From: Thalassia testudinum
Taxonomy: Eukaryota; Streptophyta; Magnoliopsida; Alismatales; Hydrocharitaceae
Length of the DNA stretch: 64,000 bases
Assembly: GCA_037157565.1 (NCBI GenBank)
Contig: JAZHRO010000024.1
Location: 13,274,501 to 13,338,500 of the forward strand
Direction of reading: 5' to 3'
Shown in pieces: positions 13,001 through 25,000 of this stretch; within the stretch, counting starts at the first letter, position 1; each line of letters starts with the position of its first letter. Below the pieces are notes generated by a model. It searched no databases and was not told the DNA's origin. It saw nothing but the letters and a program-made list of their open reading frames with translations. The position numbers and the translations under genes were made by a program.

Positions 13001-16000
13001 TGAGTCGTCTACTCTACCTTACCATCACAAGACCAAATATCAATTTTGCAGTTAGCAAGGCTAGCCAGCATATACAGACTCCACGTTATAGCCACTGGCA
13101 CGAGGTTTGTCTCATCTTGAGATACCTCAAAGGGACACCAGGTAGAGGATTGTATTACAAAGACAGTAGCAATCTTGGCATGCTTATTCTGATGCTGATT
13201 ATGCTGATTATGTAGATGATCATCGATGTACCTCAGGCTTTGCAGTCTATATTGGAGAAAATGTTGTCTCCTGGAGAAGCAAGAAGCAAAGTGTGGTGAC
13301 TCATTCGAGTGCTGAAGCAGAGTATAGAGCCATGGCTCAAGCTGCTTGCAAGGTTATGTGGATTGTCACTTTCCTATAGGAACTTGGTGTTCAAACTGCT
13401 CTTAACTATTCCCCTATTCTATGACAACAGATTTGCCACCTATATTGCTTCAAATCCAGTCTTCCATGAAAAGACTAAGCACATTGAGGTCGACTGCCAC
13501 TTTGTCCGTGATGCTGTACTTACGGGGAAGATTAGTACCCCATATGTTTCCTACGAGCTTCAGCTAGCTGATATGTTTACCAAGACCCTTAGAAAGAAGC
13601 ACCTAGACTTCTTATGTAACAAGTTGGGTCTTTTGGATATTTATGCCCCAACTTAAAGGGGAGTGTTGAGCGCATAGCGCATAGGGCCTTCCTTGCCAAT
13701 TTTATTATTTTTGTTGGGTATCATTGAAATTTTCCCAAAAGAGATGCTAGGGTTTCTTTTCTCAGTAGAGACTTTTTTTCCCTAACAATATCGTACACAC
13801 ATTTGGACACATCTGATGTGCACACACACGTCCAACGCTTACTCAATGAAATTCACATGCCTCTCCTTTCCCAACCTTGCCAGCTCAACTCCTCACAGTT
13901 TTCGCTACTTTCCTATGCACAGATTTCCAATTTGAATTGTCCCGTAATATCTTGCTGCTTACACAAAAAAGATCTCCAGACACTTATTGCCCATGACTTT
14001 AAGAACACGTCATTCTTCTTACTGTCACTACTCTACGTGATCTTTGCATGTTTCAACCTTCGAAGTCATGACTGTCGTATGGAATGAAGGGAGTCATGTT
14101 AGGAGTACGTGATGTGACCGACGATGCCATACACTTCATAAGTCATGGTTTAATTAATGCTACCTAATGTGTACTTTCTGGCATGTTTTTATGTTCTAGT
14201 TTACATGCTTTGTGAAGGAAGGCGGTAATTGCATTTCATTTGGCTTCATTTGTCTTCCCCTCTATTATTGGCTGAAGCAACTTCCTTCTTCCTTTACCTT
14301 ATTTTGGTTTCTTTCTCTTTTTGTTTTTCTTCCTTGATTCCATGGAAAGTCCATACGTGTTTCTTTTCATGAAAACCATTGTCATGTTTTCACCTAAGAA
14401 ATGTTACTCTATTTTTTTCTTTTCTTGTAGATCTCCATCAACCAATGGACGTTGGTGGAGATGATTTACCAATGGGAAATGCCCTTCAAGGTGCATCTTC
14501 ATTTCTTATTTGTCATGATCGTCATGTATATCACGTTTCAGTTCCTTTCGTATATGTTGGTTTTCTGTTTCTTTATAGATGTTGATGGTCTAGAAGGTAT
14601 GTTGATTAATGCGGAACAGGAGGTTGTACCTACTGTTGGTGATAGTGTGCATAGCTCGTCACCTGTATTTTTCATGTTTTCCTATATAAAGCTTATTGTC
14701 GTCATTATTATGTCATCACTGCATCAACTATGGTTTGTAACATGAAATTGTTCTTCTGTCATGACCGAGATTTGTATATCATGCATTTACTTGTTTAAGA
14801 GTATTATGAGATGTATGTGATAAGTGTCGATGTCGTGTAAATGCAACGCATGTTATGGTGTTAATATGTTGATTGTCATACTTTCAATTGATAAGGGTAC
14901 CCCATGTCACATAGCATCACATGCAGCTCCTAGCATCTTCCAAAACAATGAAGAGGGGAGCAGGGAGAGGGGATTACATAGGCTCTTACCATAAGGTTGG
15001 GGGGGATTTAATAGCCTCTTACCATGGGAGATTACGAGGGGGATTTCATGGCCTCTTGCCATAGGGGGAGGGGGCAAGGACATTACAGATTACAAGGTTG
15101 ACACTAACTATCCCATGTGACATGGCATCACGTGTCTCCTGGCATCTTCTTAAAGGATGAAGAGGGGAGCAAGGCAAGGTGATTACATAGGGATAAGAGG
15201 GTAGGGTGGAGGATTAAATAACCTCTTACCATAGGGGGTGGGGGGATGAGAGGGTAGGGTGGAGGATTAAACAACCTCTTACCATAAGGGGTAGGGGGGA
15301 GATTACAAGGGGAGATTACATGGCCTCTTATCATAGGGGGTGAGGACACTACAGATTACAAGGTTCATACAAAATACCCTACATACCATACCATCACATG
15401 TGGCTCCTGGCACCATCTAAAAGGATGACGAGGGGAGCGGGGTGGAGGGATTACATAGCCTATTACCATAGGGTGGGTGGAAGGGAGCGCGGGGACATTA
15501 TAGATTACAAGATTCACCATAAATACCCCATGTCACATGGCATGACGTGTCACTCCTTGCCTCTACTAAAAGGATGAAAAGGGGGGGTCCTGACATAGGC
15601 TCTTACCATAGCAGGTGGTAGGAGGGGTGGGCAGGTACATTGTAGATTACAAGGTACCTGATAAAAAGCTCATGTCACATGCTATTACGTGTAATGGGAA
15701 CTCAATAACTACCCGAAAGATCATGTGAGATGGAATCACTATCATGCAATGTCTAACATAGGGGAGCGGGGTGAGGGGATCACATAGGATCTTACCATAG
15801 GATGGGGGGATGGGCGGAGGGGTGGATTAAATAGTCTCTTACCAGGCGGGATTATAGGGGGGATTACATGGCCTCTTTCCATATAGGGAGGGGAGCGAGG
15901 ACATTACATATTACAAGGTTGACACTAACTATCCCACATGACATGGCATCACATGTGTCTCCTGGCATCTTCTTAAAGGATGGAGAAGGGAGCGGGGCGA

Positions 16001-19000
16001 GGTGATTACATAAGCTCTTACCATAGGGTAGGGGGATGAGAGGGCGGGGTGGAGGATTAAATAACCTCTTACCATAAGGGGTGGGGGGGAGATTACAAGG
16101 GGGGATTACATGGCCTCTTATCATAGCGGGCGTGGACATTACAAATTACAAGGTTCATACTAACTATCCTAAGTAACATACCATCACATTTGGCTCCTGG
16201 CATCTTCTAAAAGGATGACGAGGGGAGCTGGACGGAGGGATTACATAGCCTCTTACCGTAGGGTGGGTGGAAGGGAGGGCAGGGACATTATAGATTACAA
16301 GATTCACCATAAATACCCCATGCCACCTGGCATGACGTGTCACTCCTTGCCTCTACTAAAAGGATGAAGAGGGGATGTGGGAGGGGGGGGATAACATAGC
16401 CTCTTACCATAGCAGGTGGTGGGAGGGGAGGGTCGGTACATTGTAGATTACAAGGTACACAATAAATAACCTATGTCACATGCCATTATGTGAAATGGGA
16501 GCTCAATAATTACCCGAAAGATCATGTTACATGGAATCACCTGTCATGCGATGTCTAACACAGCATCCCCTCTTACACCACAAAGTTGTCTACTATGAAG
16601 AAATACATTTTTGACATGCATCTCATATTTGAAAGTAATCATGTCAACCTTTAAACACTAGTACATATGTAAGACTACCATTAACATACAACACCCAATG
16701 TAATTAAATAATTACATGGAGAAAACACTATGAAATTGATTCTGTCATACAAACATGACATTAGTAACCCACACGAAATCTATATTAATAAATCTTCTCT
16801 TCCAATAATCATTTACAACCTCAACATACAATTTGGAGGTTTTCAGTTATTGTACTCGAAAAGCACTTATCAATTGAAAGGATGACAATCAACGTATTAA
16901 CACCATAACATGCTCTGCATTAACACAATATCGACACTTATCACATACATCTCATAATACTCTTAAACAAGTAGATGCATGATATACAAATCTCGGTCAT
17001 GACAGAAGAACAATTTCATGTTACAAACCATAGTTCATGCAGTGATGACATAACAATGACGACAATAAGTTTTACATAGGAAAACATGAAAAATACAGGT
17101 GACGAGAGATGCACACTATCACCAATAGTAGGTACAACCTCCTGTTTCGCATCAATCAACATACCCTCTAGACCATCAACATCTACAAAGAAACAGAAAA
17201 CCAACATATACGAAAGGAACTAAAACGTGATATACATGACGATCATGACAAATAAGAAATGAAGATGCACCTTGAAGGGCACTCCCCATCGGTAAATCAT
17301 CTCCACCAATGTCCATTGGTTGATGGAGATCTACCAGAAAAGAGAAAAGCCTAGTAACATTTCTTCAGCAAAGAAGGTGAAAACATGACAACGGTTATCA
17401 CGAAAAGAAACACATATGTACTTCCATGGAATCAAGGAAGAAAGAAAAACAAAAAGAGAAAGAAACCAAAATAAGGTAAAGGATGAAGGAAGTTGCTTCA
17501 GCCAACGATAGAGGGGAAGACAAATGAAGACAAATGAAATGCAATTACCGCCTTCCTTCACAAAGCATGTAAACTAGAAGATAAAAACCATGACTTATGA
17601 AGTGTATGGCATCGTCGGTCACATCACGTACTCCTAACATGACTCCCTTCATTCCATACGACAGTCATGACTTCGAAGGTTGAAACATGCAAAGATCACG
17701 TAGAGCAATGACAGTAAGAAGAATGGCATGTTCTTAAAATCATGGGCAATAAATGTCTGGAGATCTTCTCTGCGTAAGCTGCAAGATATTACCAGAGAAG
17801 TCAAATCAAAAATCTCTGCATAGGAAAGTAGCGAAAACTATGAGTCGAGCTAGCAAGGTTGGGGAAGGAAGGGCACATGAATTCCATCGAGTAAGCACCG
17901 GACATGCGTGTACACATTGGATGTGTCCAAATGTGGATACAATAATGTGTCTAGGAAACGTTTTCCATAAAATATCTACGACGCCATCTAAGGGAAGCTC
18001 GATGGTTAAAATTTAATATCTTTCTATCTTTAGCTATGCATTTTTGTAAAGTCTTTAACCATACATTTTGAGTATACTTCCTCATTCCACTTCATGAAAT
18101 GGAGAAGATTCAAGTCAACTCTCGGCATAGACTCGCAAAGCGGTATGGAGCTTCAAATACCATAAGGAAGGGAGGATTTGAGAATCCAGGTAGAACACTA
18201 GGGCAGATAGAAGACAAAGAATAGCATCAATAGGACGAAGAAAAGCACCTCCCCAAACCGGTAGACTTTCTGTACAATCATTTGTCCAGCATTCATATTC
18301 CTCTACATCTCACACCTACATGAGATTCAAACAAACAAGCGGAAAAGCCTCTCTCTAATTAAACCACACTACATAAAATGAGGTAGAGGTTCATGGGTTC
18401 CATGGAATAAGCATATTAGGATAAAGTGCTTAGATTTGTGGTTTACTCTAATATTTTTGTGCTCGCTATTCACAGATATTTACTTGAAAATTTTGCTATC
18501 TCTTTTGGAAAAGGATTAGGCATCGCCAAATCTTATTTCAAACTTATCAATTACATTCCTCACAAATTCATTTCCAGATCAAAAGATCTTGCTAGGAAGG
18601 TCTTTCCAAACTACTGAACTGTCCCTCCACCCAAATTCCAACTCAGAAGAAACAAAAGAGGCCCATTTAATAGACCCCTCTTTCCCTTTTTCTCGTGAAC
18701 AGGCCTTTGCTTCTTTTTCTTTTTCGGAAAATCCCTTGCAAAGAAAACCACACAAAATGACTGTGCTTTTAATATACCACAACCCCAGCACCTCCAGAAA
18801 AATCTACATACATTCCTACTTATCATTCTCCACTAATCCAAAAACACCCAACATCCTCCATGTCCAACTTTTTCAATTTGTGCAATCGATCAGCCATTGA
18901 GTCAAAATAGTCTGGGTGCCTAAGACGATAATATTATTAAAGAAAAGAACCCCATGCGGAATTGACTATTCTTTCTTTGTAAACCATGATCTCTACTTCC

Positions 19001-22000
19001 TCCAAAAAGCCACATTCTTCTCCAAATGTCATTTTTGGAGATGAGAGTCATTCGGATTGCCTTAAAGCCAATAATGCAACTAGGTCCTAGTTTGGCAGCA
19101 AGGATGCACTCAATCCAAAGGTATAGCAATTTTCCACACATAGGATAGCCCAAACCCAAAGGAGAGGCCCCATCCCTTATTTTTCCATTCGAACTTAGAA
19201 ATAGAACAAGGTATAACCCTTGTTTCAGACAAGCCAAGATTTCCAAAGAAAATTCCCACAATAGCCATGTCCAAAGAAGATGAGCGTAAGGGGGAGAGAG
19301 TGCGAAGAGGAGCAAGGGTGGACGGTGGTGGAGAGGAGGTTGCGGATGGAGAAGGTGTCGGGGTTCCTCTTCTTCAAATGCTTGGGGAGAAGGCACCTTG
19401 CGAAGGATTGTAGGGACACTATCAAGTGCCTGCACTGTGGCAGGTTTGGACAACGGAAGGCCTCGTGTAGGAGGCGCAGCCAGGGTTCGATGGCTTCAGC
19501 TAGTGGTAGTAGCACCTTGCCTCCACCTCCGGAGGGTGTGCTGCTCCTCGAGGTCGATGCACCCTGGTCGGAGGAGGTCAGGGACCTCAGGCGGATGCTG
19601 GCGACAGCTTTGATTGCAGTGGTGGTGTAAGGAAGTGTGGAGCTGGACGATTTGAGGATGGTGGTGTCCCTAATTCTCGAGACAAGGAGGGAGGACATTG
19701 GCGCAGCAAGCTTTAGAGTTGGGAAGTTTGTGCTTCTTGGCCTCCGACCAGAGATGAACAAAAGCTTTTATTCTAGGAGGTGCATTGTGGGGAGGGTGTG
19801 GTGAGATGGAGGTGGCCGATGAGGTCAGACGAAGCAGCGGCGAAGTGTTTGCCAACTAGGTCCAAGCAGATGGTTGTGATTGAGGGGGGTTCCCCTGTTC
19901 CTCCATACGATGGAGGTGGTCGTGACGGTTGTCGCCCCTTTCACGAGGCTTCGGTGGTGTGGGGGACTCGGCCTGACAGCGGGAGACCTCACCAAAGTGC
20001 ATGCGTTGGTGGAGATGCTGTCGGGGGGGGCAGGTCAAAGAGAAGGTGGTGCTGAGCCGAGGGGGGCTCCTCTTGGGTGATCCGTATCTAGCCAAAGTGG
20101 AGGGAGCCGCGGACATTCGCTGAGGCAGTGATGGGAGGACCAGCAACGGAGGAAGGCATTGTTGGTGACGCAACGACGAAGCATCCATCGGACACAGTGG
20201 CTAGCGGTTTTGGGAAGGTTGAATGCAGAGAAGATCACGTGTCGGTTACGATTCCCAGGCCGCATTCATTGGGAGGTGATCATGAGCTGAAGGTGGCAAC
20301 AGTTCAGTAAGCGAAGTCCCATGATTGCGGGTCGCATATCTCAAAGGATGTTGGCGTGGGTTCGGCTACAGTTGTGGGAGGGGAATTTAATTCCCCATTG
20401 GACCACGTGAAGATGCAAAGGGTTTCTCAGGGTGACGTGGCAAGCGACCCTTAGTATTTCTCTAGCAAATCCAAATCGGAGCGATTGGATCCGCGTGAAG
20501 GTGTCAGATGGGTTGATGGTGATTCTGTTTTGGTGCATTCGAGTCCGTGTGAGGGTGATGGCGAGGTTGGGTGGGAGCCCTGCCCCACTCAAAGACCCCA
20601 GTGTCCTCCCAGCCCTGTCGCTTGGAGCCATGCTCTAGAGGTGAGGCCTCCGACTGGAAAGAGCCACGCCACTTGGAGTCGGTTGGCATGCGCCTTCAGA
20701 GCTGGAGACTGAGGAGGTTTCCTATGTCAAAGCTCTCCTACAAGCCCAGGTGGACAAATCGGAGGTGGAAGGCCAGGTCTTCCTCGGGAAATGAAGCTAG
20801 CAACGGATTGGCGGAGAAGAGGCGGCAGCGTGGCAAACTAGCGACGGAGGTTGGCCGTGACCCTGGGGAGGTTCAAGAATGTCACGCAGGGGGACGGCAG
20901 CAAGGTTGGATGGAGATGACCTTAGGGGGGATCCGTTGGGTGCAGCAGTGGATAAGAAGGATATGGGGCTGAGAGGGTGGTTGTGACAAGGGAGAAAAGG
21001 GTGCTGGTGGTTTCAGGTGAGGGAGTGGAGGGGCAGATGCGAGAAGATGTAGGGGAGGTGGCCCTTATTGCGAAGGAAGTGGGATACAGGCACACATAAG
21101 GGGGAGGAGTTTCGCTGTCTCCATGACCAAGGTCCTTACGTGGAACGTCAAGGGGTTGAATGACCCCTCTAGACGTGCCGCACTGTAGAGATACTTCCAG
21201 AAGTGGGGCCCTGAGGTGGTACTTCTCCAGGAGACGAAGTTGGGTCGATGCGAGCAACAAATATGGAGGGAGATGGGGGCGATGGTCTGGGGGTGTTTGT
21301 GGCTCTGGACGCGGTAGGAAGGTCGGGGGGGATGATTGTTGGGTGAAAGGATGATGTTTTCTCTTTGGAGGATTCATTGGCTGGGTCCTTTGTGGTTGCA
21401 GCTAAGTTGCAAAGGTGTCAGGACAATTTCAGCTGGGTTTTCTCTGCAATCTATGGACCTAATGAAGGGGTGCAAAGGCATAGATTGTGAGAGGAGCTGA
21501 ACCAGGTTGCAGAAAAATATCAAGGGTTCTCGTGGCTGATAGGCGGAGATTTCAATGTTACTCTAGTGGCGGAGAATAGACCAGAGGGTAAAAAGGGGAT
21601 GGACCCAGGCTCAGAAGATTTTGCAGAATTTGTTGCTACGCAAGGGCTTAGTGAATCTACTTCCTTTCTCTTGCACTTACACTTGGAGTTCAGGAGGACA
21701 AAGGTCTAGAATCAACAGATTCTTATCTTCTACAACACTGGCAAAGGTTTTCCCTATGGCAGAGGTTAGGCCTCTGGAACGGCCTTTTTCATACCACTCC
21801 GTTGACGTGGGGAATGAATGAAGGTTGGAGGTATGGGACATATTTTAAATTTGACTGGGTCTGGAAGAGGGTTTTAAGGGGATGGTTGAGGAGAAGTGGA
21901 GGTCGTTACACGCCGAGGGTTCGGCGGCAGTAAGGCTGGAAGCAAAGCTGCGCAAGCTTAGATCCTTCCATAAGGTGCACAAGAGACAGATTAAAGAGGA

Positions 22001-25000
22001 GCATGGGAGGAAGATGAAACACTTGCTGAGATTGAAAGACTAGACAACATTGATGACGTGGGCCTTCTCTCCGAAGAAGATCGAATGAGCAGAGTAAGGC
22101 ATTTACAAGTGGTACAGGAAGAGGACAGAAAGGTGGAGGTGGAACGGAAGGTGAGATCTAGGCAAAAGTGGCTCAGAGAAGGGGACTCCAACACTTCTTT
22201 CATATGGTGACGTTGGGAAGGAGAATAAAGAATTGTATTGACAACCTGAGGGTCAACGGGGAGGATTTTATTGGTAGGGAGGCGGTAGGCAAGGCAGCGA
22301 CTAGATACCATAAGGAGTTCACTAGGAGGAGGCAAGGGAAAGGTGGAGATGGTTGGGGTCCAACATTCTATAGGTTGGTGATGTGGAGGCGAGGACTCTG
22401 GTTGGGCCGTTTTAGGAAGAGGAGTTTTAAAATGCAATCTGGGGGCTAAATGCGGATGGGTGTCCTGGCCTGGATGGTTTCCCAATTTTCTTCTACAAGG
22501 AATTTTACTCGATGATCAAGGAGGATGTCTTGCAGGTGTTGCAGGACTTCAGAAAGGGAAATTTGGACTTCAACGGGCTGACTAAATTCTATATGTTCCT
22601 ACTGCCGAAGAAATATGGGGCAGAGGCGATTGAAGACTATAGGCCGATTGTCCTATCCAACGCCATTTACTTGATTGTGGCAAAAATCCTGGCAAATAGA
22701 TTAAAAGGGGTAATAGCGGATGTCGTGTCCCAGATGCAGACAGCTTTTGTTCCTAGTAGGAACATTTTGGAAGGGTACATCGCAGCTTCAAAGATTGCCT
22801 TTTTGGAGGAGGGAGAAGAGGAAGGCATTCTTGTGGAAGGTGGATTTCAGCAAGGCACATGACTCAGTATAGTGGTCCTTTGTGTGGGCCTCTTTGATTA
22901 AGAAGGGTTTCCCATCCCTCTAGGTTGATTGGATGAAGAGGTGCATTACCACGACTTCATTTTCTATTCTTATAAATGGGAAACCGGTGGGAGGATGGAT
23001 CCAACCAAGGAGAAGAGTCGAACAAGGGTGCCCATTATCTCCGATGCATTTGGTACTGGCAGCAGATGCTTTAGCAAGGACGACAATCAGATCTTGTGAG
23101 AGAAACCTGGTAAGGGATTTCCTTTTGGAGGATAGGTCAGAGGTACTGGTTCTTAAGTATGCTGACGATACTTTATTCTTCATAGAGGGGGCTGAGGTAG
23201 AGGCCATAAGGTTGCGGATTTTGCTTAAGATGTTTAGGGAGGCTTCTGCTTTATAGATCCTCTCCAAGTCGAGTTTTGTTCCTTTCCACATGACGGGGAA
23301 GGAGGCGAGGGCATGCATTTTAGGGCTTGGCACAAGACGAGAGGATTTACCCATTACTTATCTAGGCCTACCCCTAAGATAAGAGGATTTTGGTACATGA
23401 CTGCACCTCATTGATTCAGAGGTTGGAAGGGAGGCTTGCAAGGTGGGCGTCCAAGATGTTCAAATGTGGGAGGTTGGTCTTACTCAAGGCGGTGCTGGCT
23501 GCAATACCGTCATATGTTATTTCTATCCTAAAGATGCCACAACAGGTTGTAAAAAAGATTCTGAGTATGATGAGAAACTTCTTTTGAACAAATCATGGGT
23601 CGAATGGGCCTGAAGAGAGGTTGGTGGCATGGGAGGAGACATGCAAACCAGCGAAGGAAGGGGGGCTTGGTGTGAGGGACTTAGGAAGGGTGAATGATAG
23701 TCTGCTGATGAAGTGGATTGGAAGGTTGTTGCAAAATGAAAACAACCTAATAGGAAAGGTCATTCGATCCTCTTATAGTGATTCGATGCGATGAGACCCC
23801 CTCCTTTCCCTGCCGAGGGGTGCTTTGCATTTCCTTAAAGGACTTTCTCCGGTGGCACCCAAGGTGCAGGACTGTTTTGTGCCGGTGATCGGATTGGGCG
23901 AGTTGTTCAGATTTTGGCAGGACGACTAGACAAGTCAAGGGAGATTAAGGTTCCCGAGACTTTTTGCATTAGCTACTGACGAGGATGCATCGATGGCAGA
24001 TGCTTAGGAGGGTGGGTCGTGCCCATCTTTTGCGGGGAACCTCTCAGAAGTGAGGATTCACGAGTTTCAGACGTTGATTTGGGAGCTAAAGGGATTACAG
24101 CCGCAGGTGGGCAACGATGCTTTTTATTGGGATTGAGGTGAGTTCACGGTGAAGGCTACTTATAGGAGACTTGGTGATGGTGGGTTGTTAGGAGATCTGG
24201 ATCTAGTGAGAGATTGCAATCTACTTTGGACAACGTGATGCCCCTTAAAGGTGAAAATCTTCATTTGATTACTTAGGAGGTGCAGGCTTATGACGATGAT
24301 ATGGAGAGCTAAATGGGTTGCTGGGGAGGAGGATTGTCCCCTTTGTCATGGGGCAAATGAAGACGTGGACCACCTTTTTTCCTCTTGCCCATTTGTATTG
24401 CAGATTTGGAGGCGCATGAAGACGGGGTGGTGGTGCCACTCTTCTTTTGGGGAGTTCTGGAGATCACTCAGGAGTGGAGGCATTAGAGTGGGTCAAAATG
24501 TCTTCAAGTTAAAAAAGGAGAGGGTGAGGCCATTAGCGGTACTGTGGGGCATTTGGCTGGAGAGGAATGAGGTGGTCTTCATAGGGCAATGACCGTATGT
24601 GAAAAATTTTGTGGAGTTCATTTGTGCTATGGTTAGGTTGTGGAGTGCTTTGTTGTAACTGGGTGCTTTTATTGTAGGTTGAAAGGCCAAATCTTTTAAT
24701 ATAATGCATACTGGGTAGTTATCAGTTGGATAACTATCATCTCCCTTTTCAAAAATAGCCATGTCCAAAGACAACCCTCTATCTGCTCACTCATATCATG
24801 CCTCAACCACCCCCCCCCCTCCCAACCAAAAACACAGACACACATTTGCAGAACTGTGGACTCCATCTTCCTAGTTGTGTAAATTTAACCGTAAATGTGA
24901 TTGTGCCTCTCAAAATCCTTTACAATTTTTTTCACATTACATGTGCATTCTGTTCATTGCGCGAGACCTTTTTGTTGGAATATTGATTTTTTAAGAAAGA

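Larger units (their letters stand above)
9850..13787 (+). mobile_element. Ty1/copia element (Ale-like, short LTRs), decayed
   Basis: The 5' LTR 9850-9989 and 3' LTR 13664-13787 start TGTTGAGC and end CA. A primer site TAGTATCAGAGCAAT follows at 9990, and a polypurine tract AAAGGGGAG precedes the 3' LTR. Flanking ATATT (9845-9849) and ATATC (13788-13792) form a near-perfect 5-bp duplication. Total length is 3.9 kb, shorter than the usual 4.5-5 kb because gag is mostly missing. Protease, integrase, reverse transcriptase and RNase H follow in copia order on broken frames. It lies inside the left arm of the palindromic element. Confidence 0.9.
9825..17966. mobile_element. Large palindromic (long-TIR, MULE/foldback-like) element with a nested copia insertion
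   Basis: The outer ends are GGAAAACGTTTCC at 9825 and GGAAACGTTTTCC ending at 17966. The left arm (9825-9849 plus 13788-14895) is the reverse complement of the right arm (16866-17966) over about 1.1 kb at high identity. The core (14896-16865) is mostly tandem repeats. Flanks ATAAATAT (9817-9824) and ATAAAATAT (17967-17975) could be a decayed 8-9 bp target duplication. No transposase is present, so it is non-autonomous. Long inverted ends with captured exon-like DNA suggest a Mutator-like or foldback element; the superfamily is inferred. It sits inside NUP93 intron 5. Confidence 0.75.
19278..24754 (+). mobile_element. LINE-B: full-length L1-type plant LINE (decayed)
   Basis: A 5,477-base element flanked by a perfect 17-bp target duplication, ATAGCCATGTCCAAAGA, at 19261-19277 and 24755-24771. 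It carries ORF1 with a zinc knuckle, then endonuclease, reverse transcriptase and zf-RVT, then the terminal hairpin and a short A tail (CTTTTCAAAA). Its YADD motif is intact but there are many stops. It is antisense to NUP93 in intron 5. The clean duplication makes it the best-bounded LINE here and a reference for trimming LINE-A. Confidence 0.93.

Noticed and set aside
14896..16560. Regular repeats resembling a CRISPR array
   Set aside because: Units are 130-260 bases and diverged, with no constant short repeat and unique spacers, and the genome is eukaryotic.
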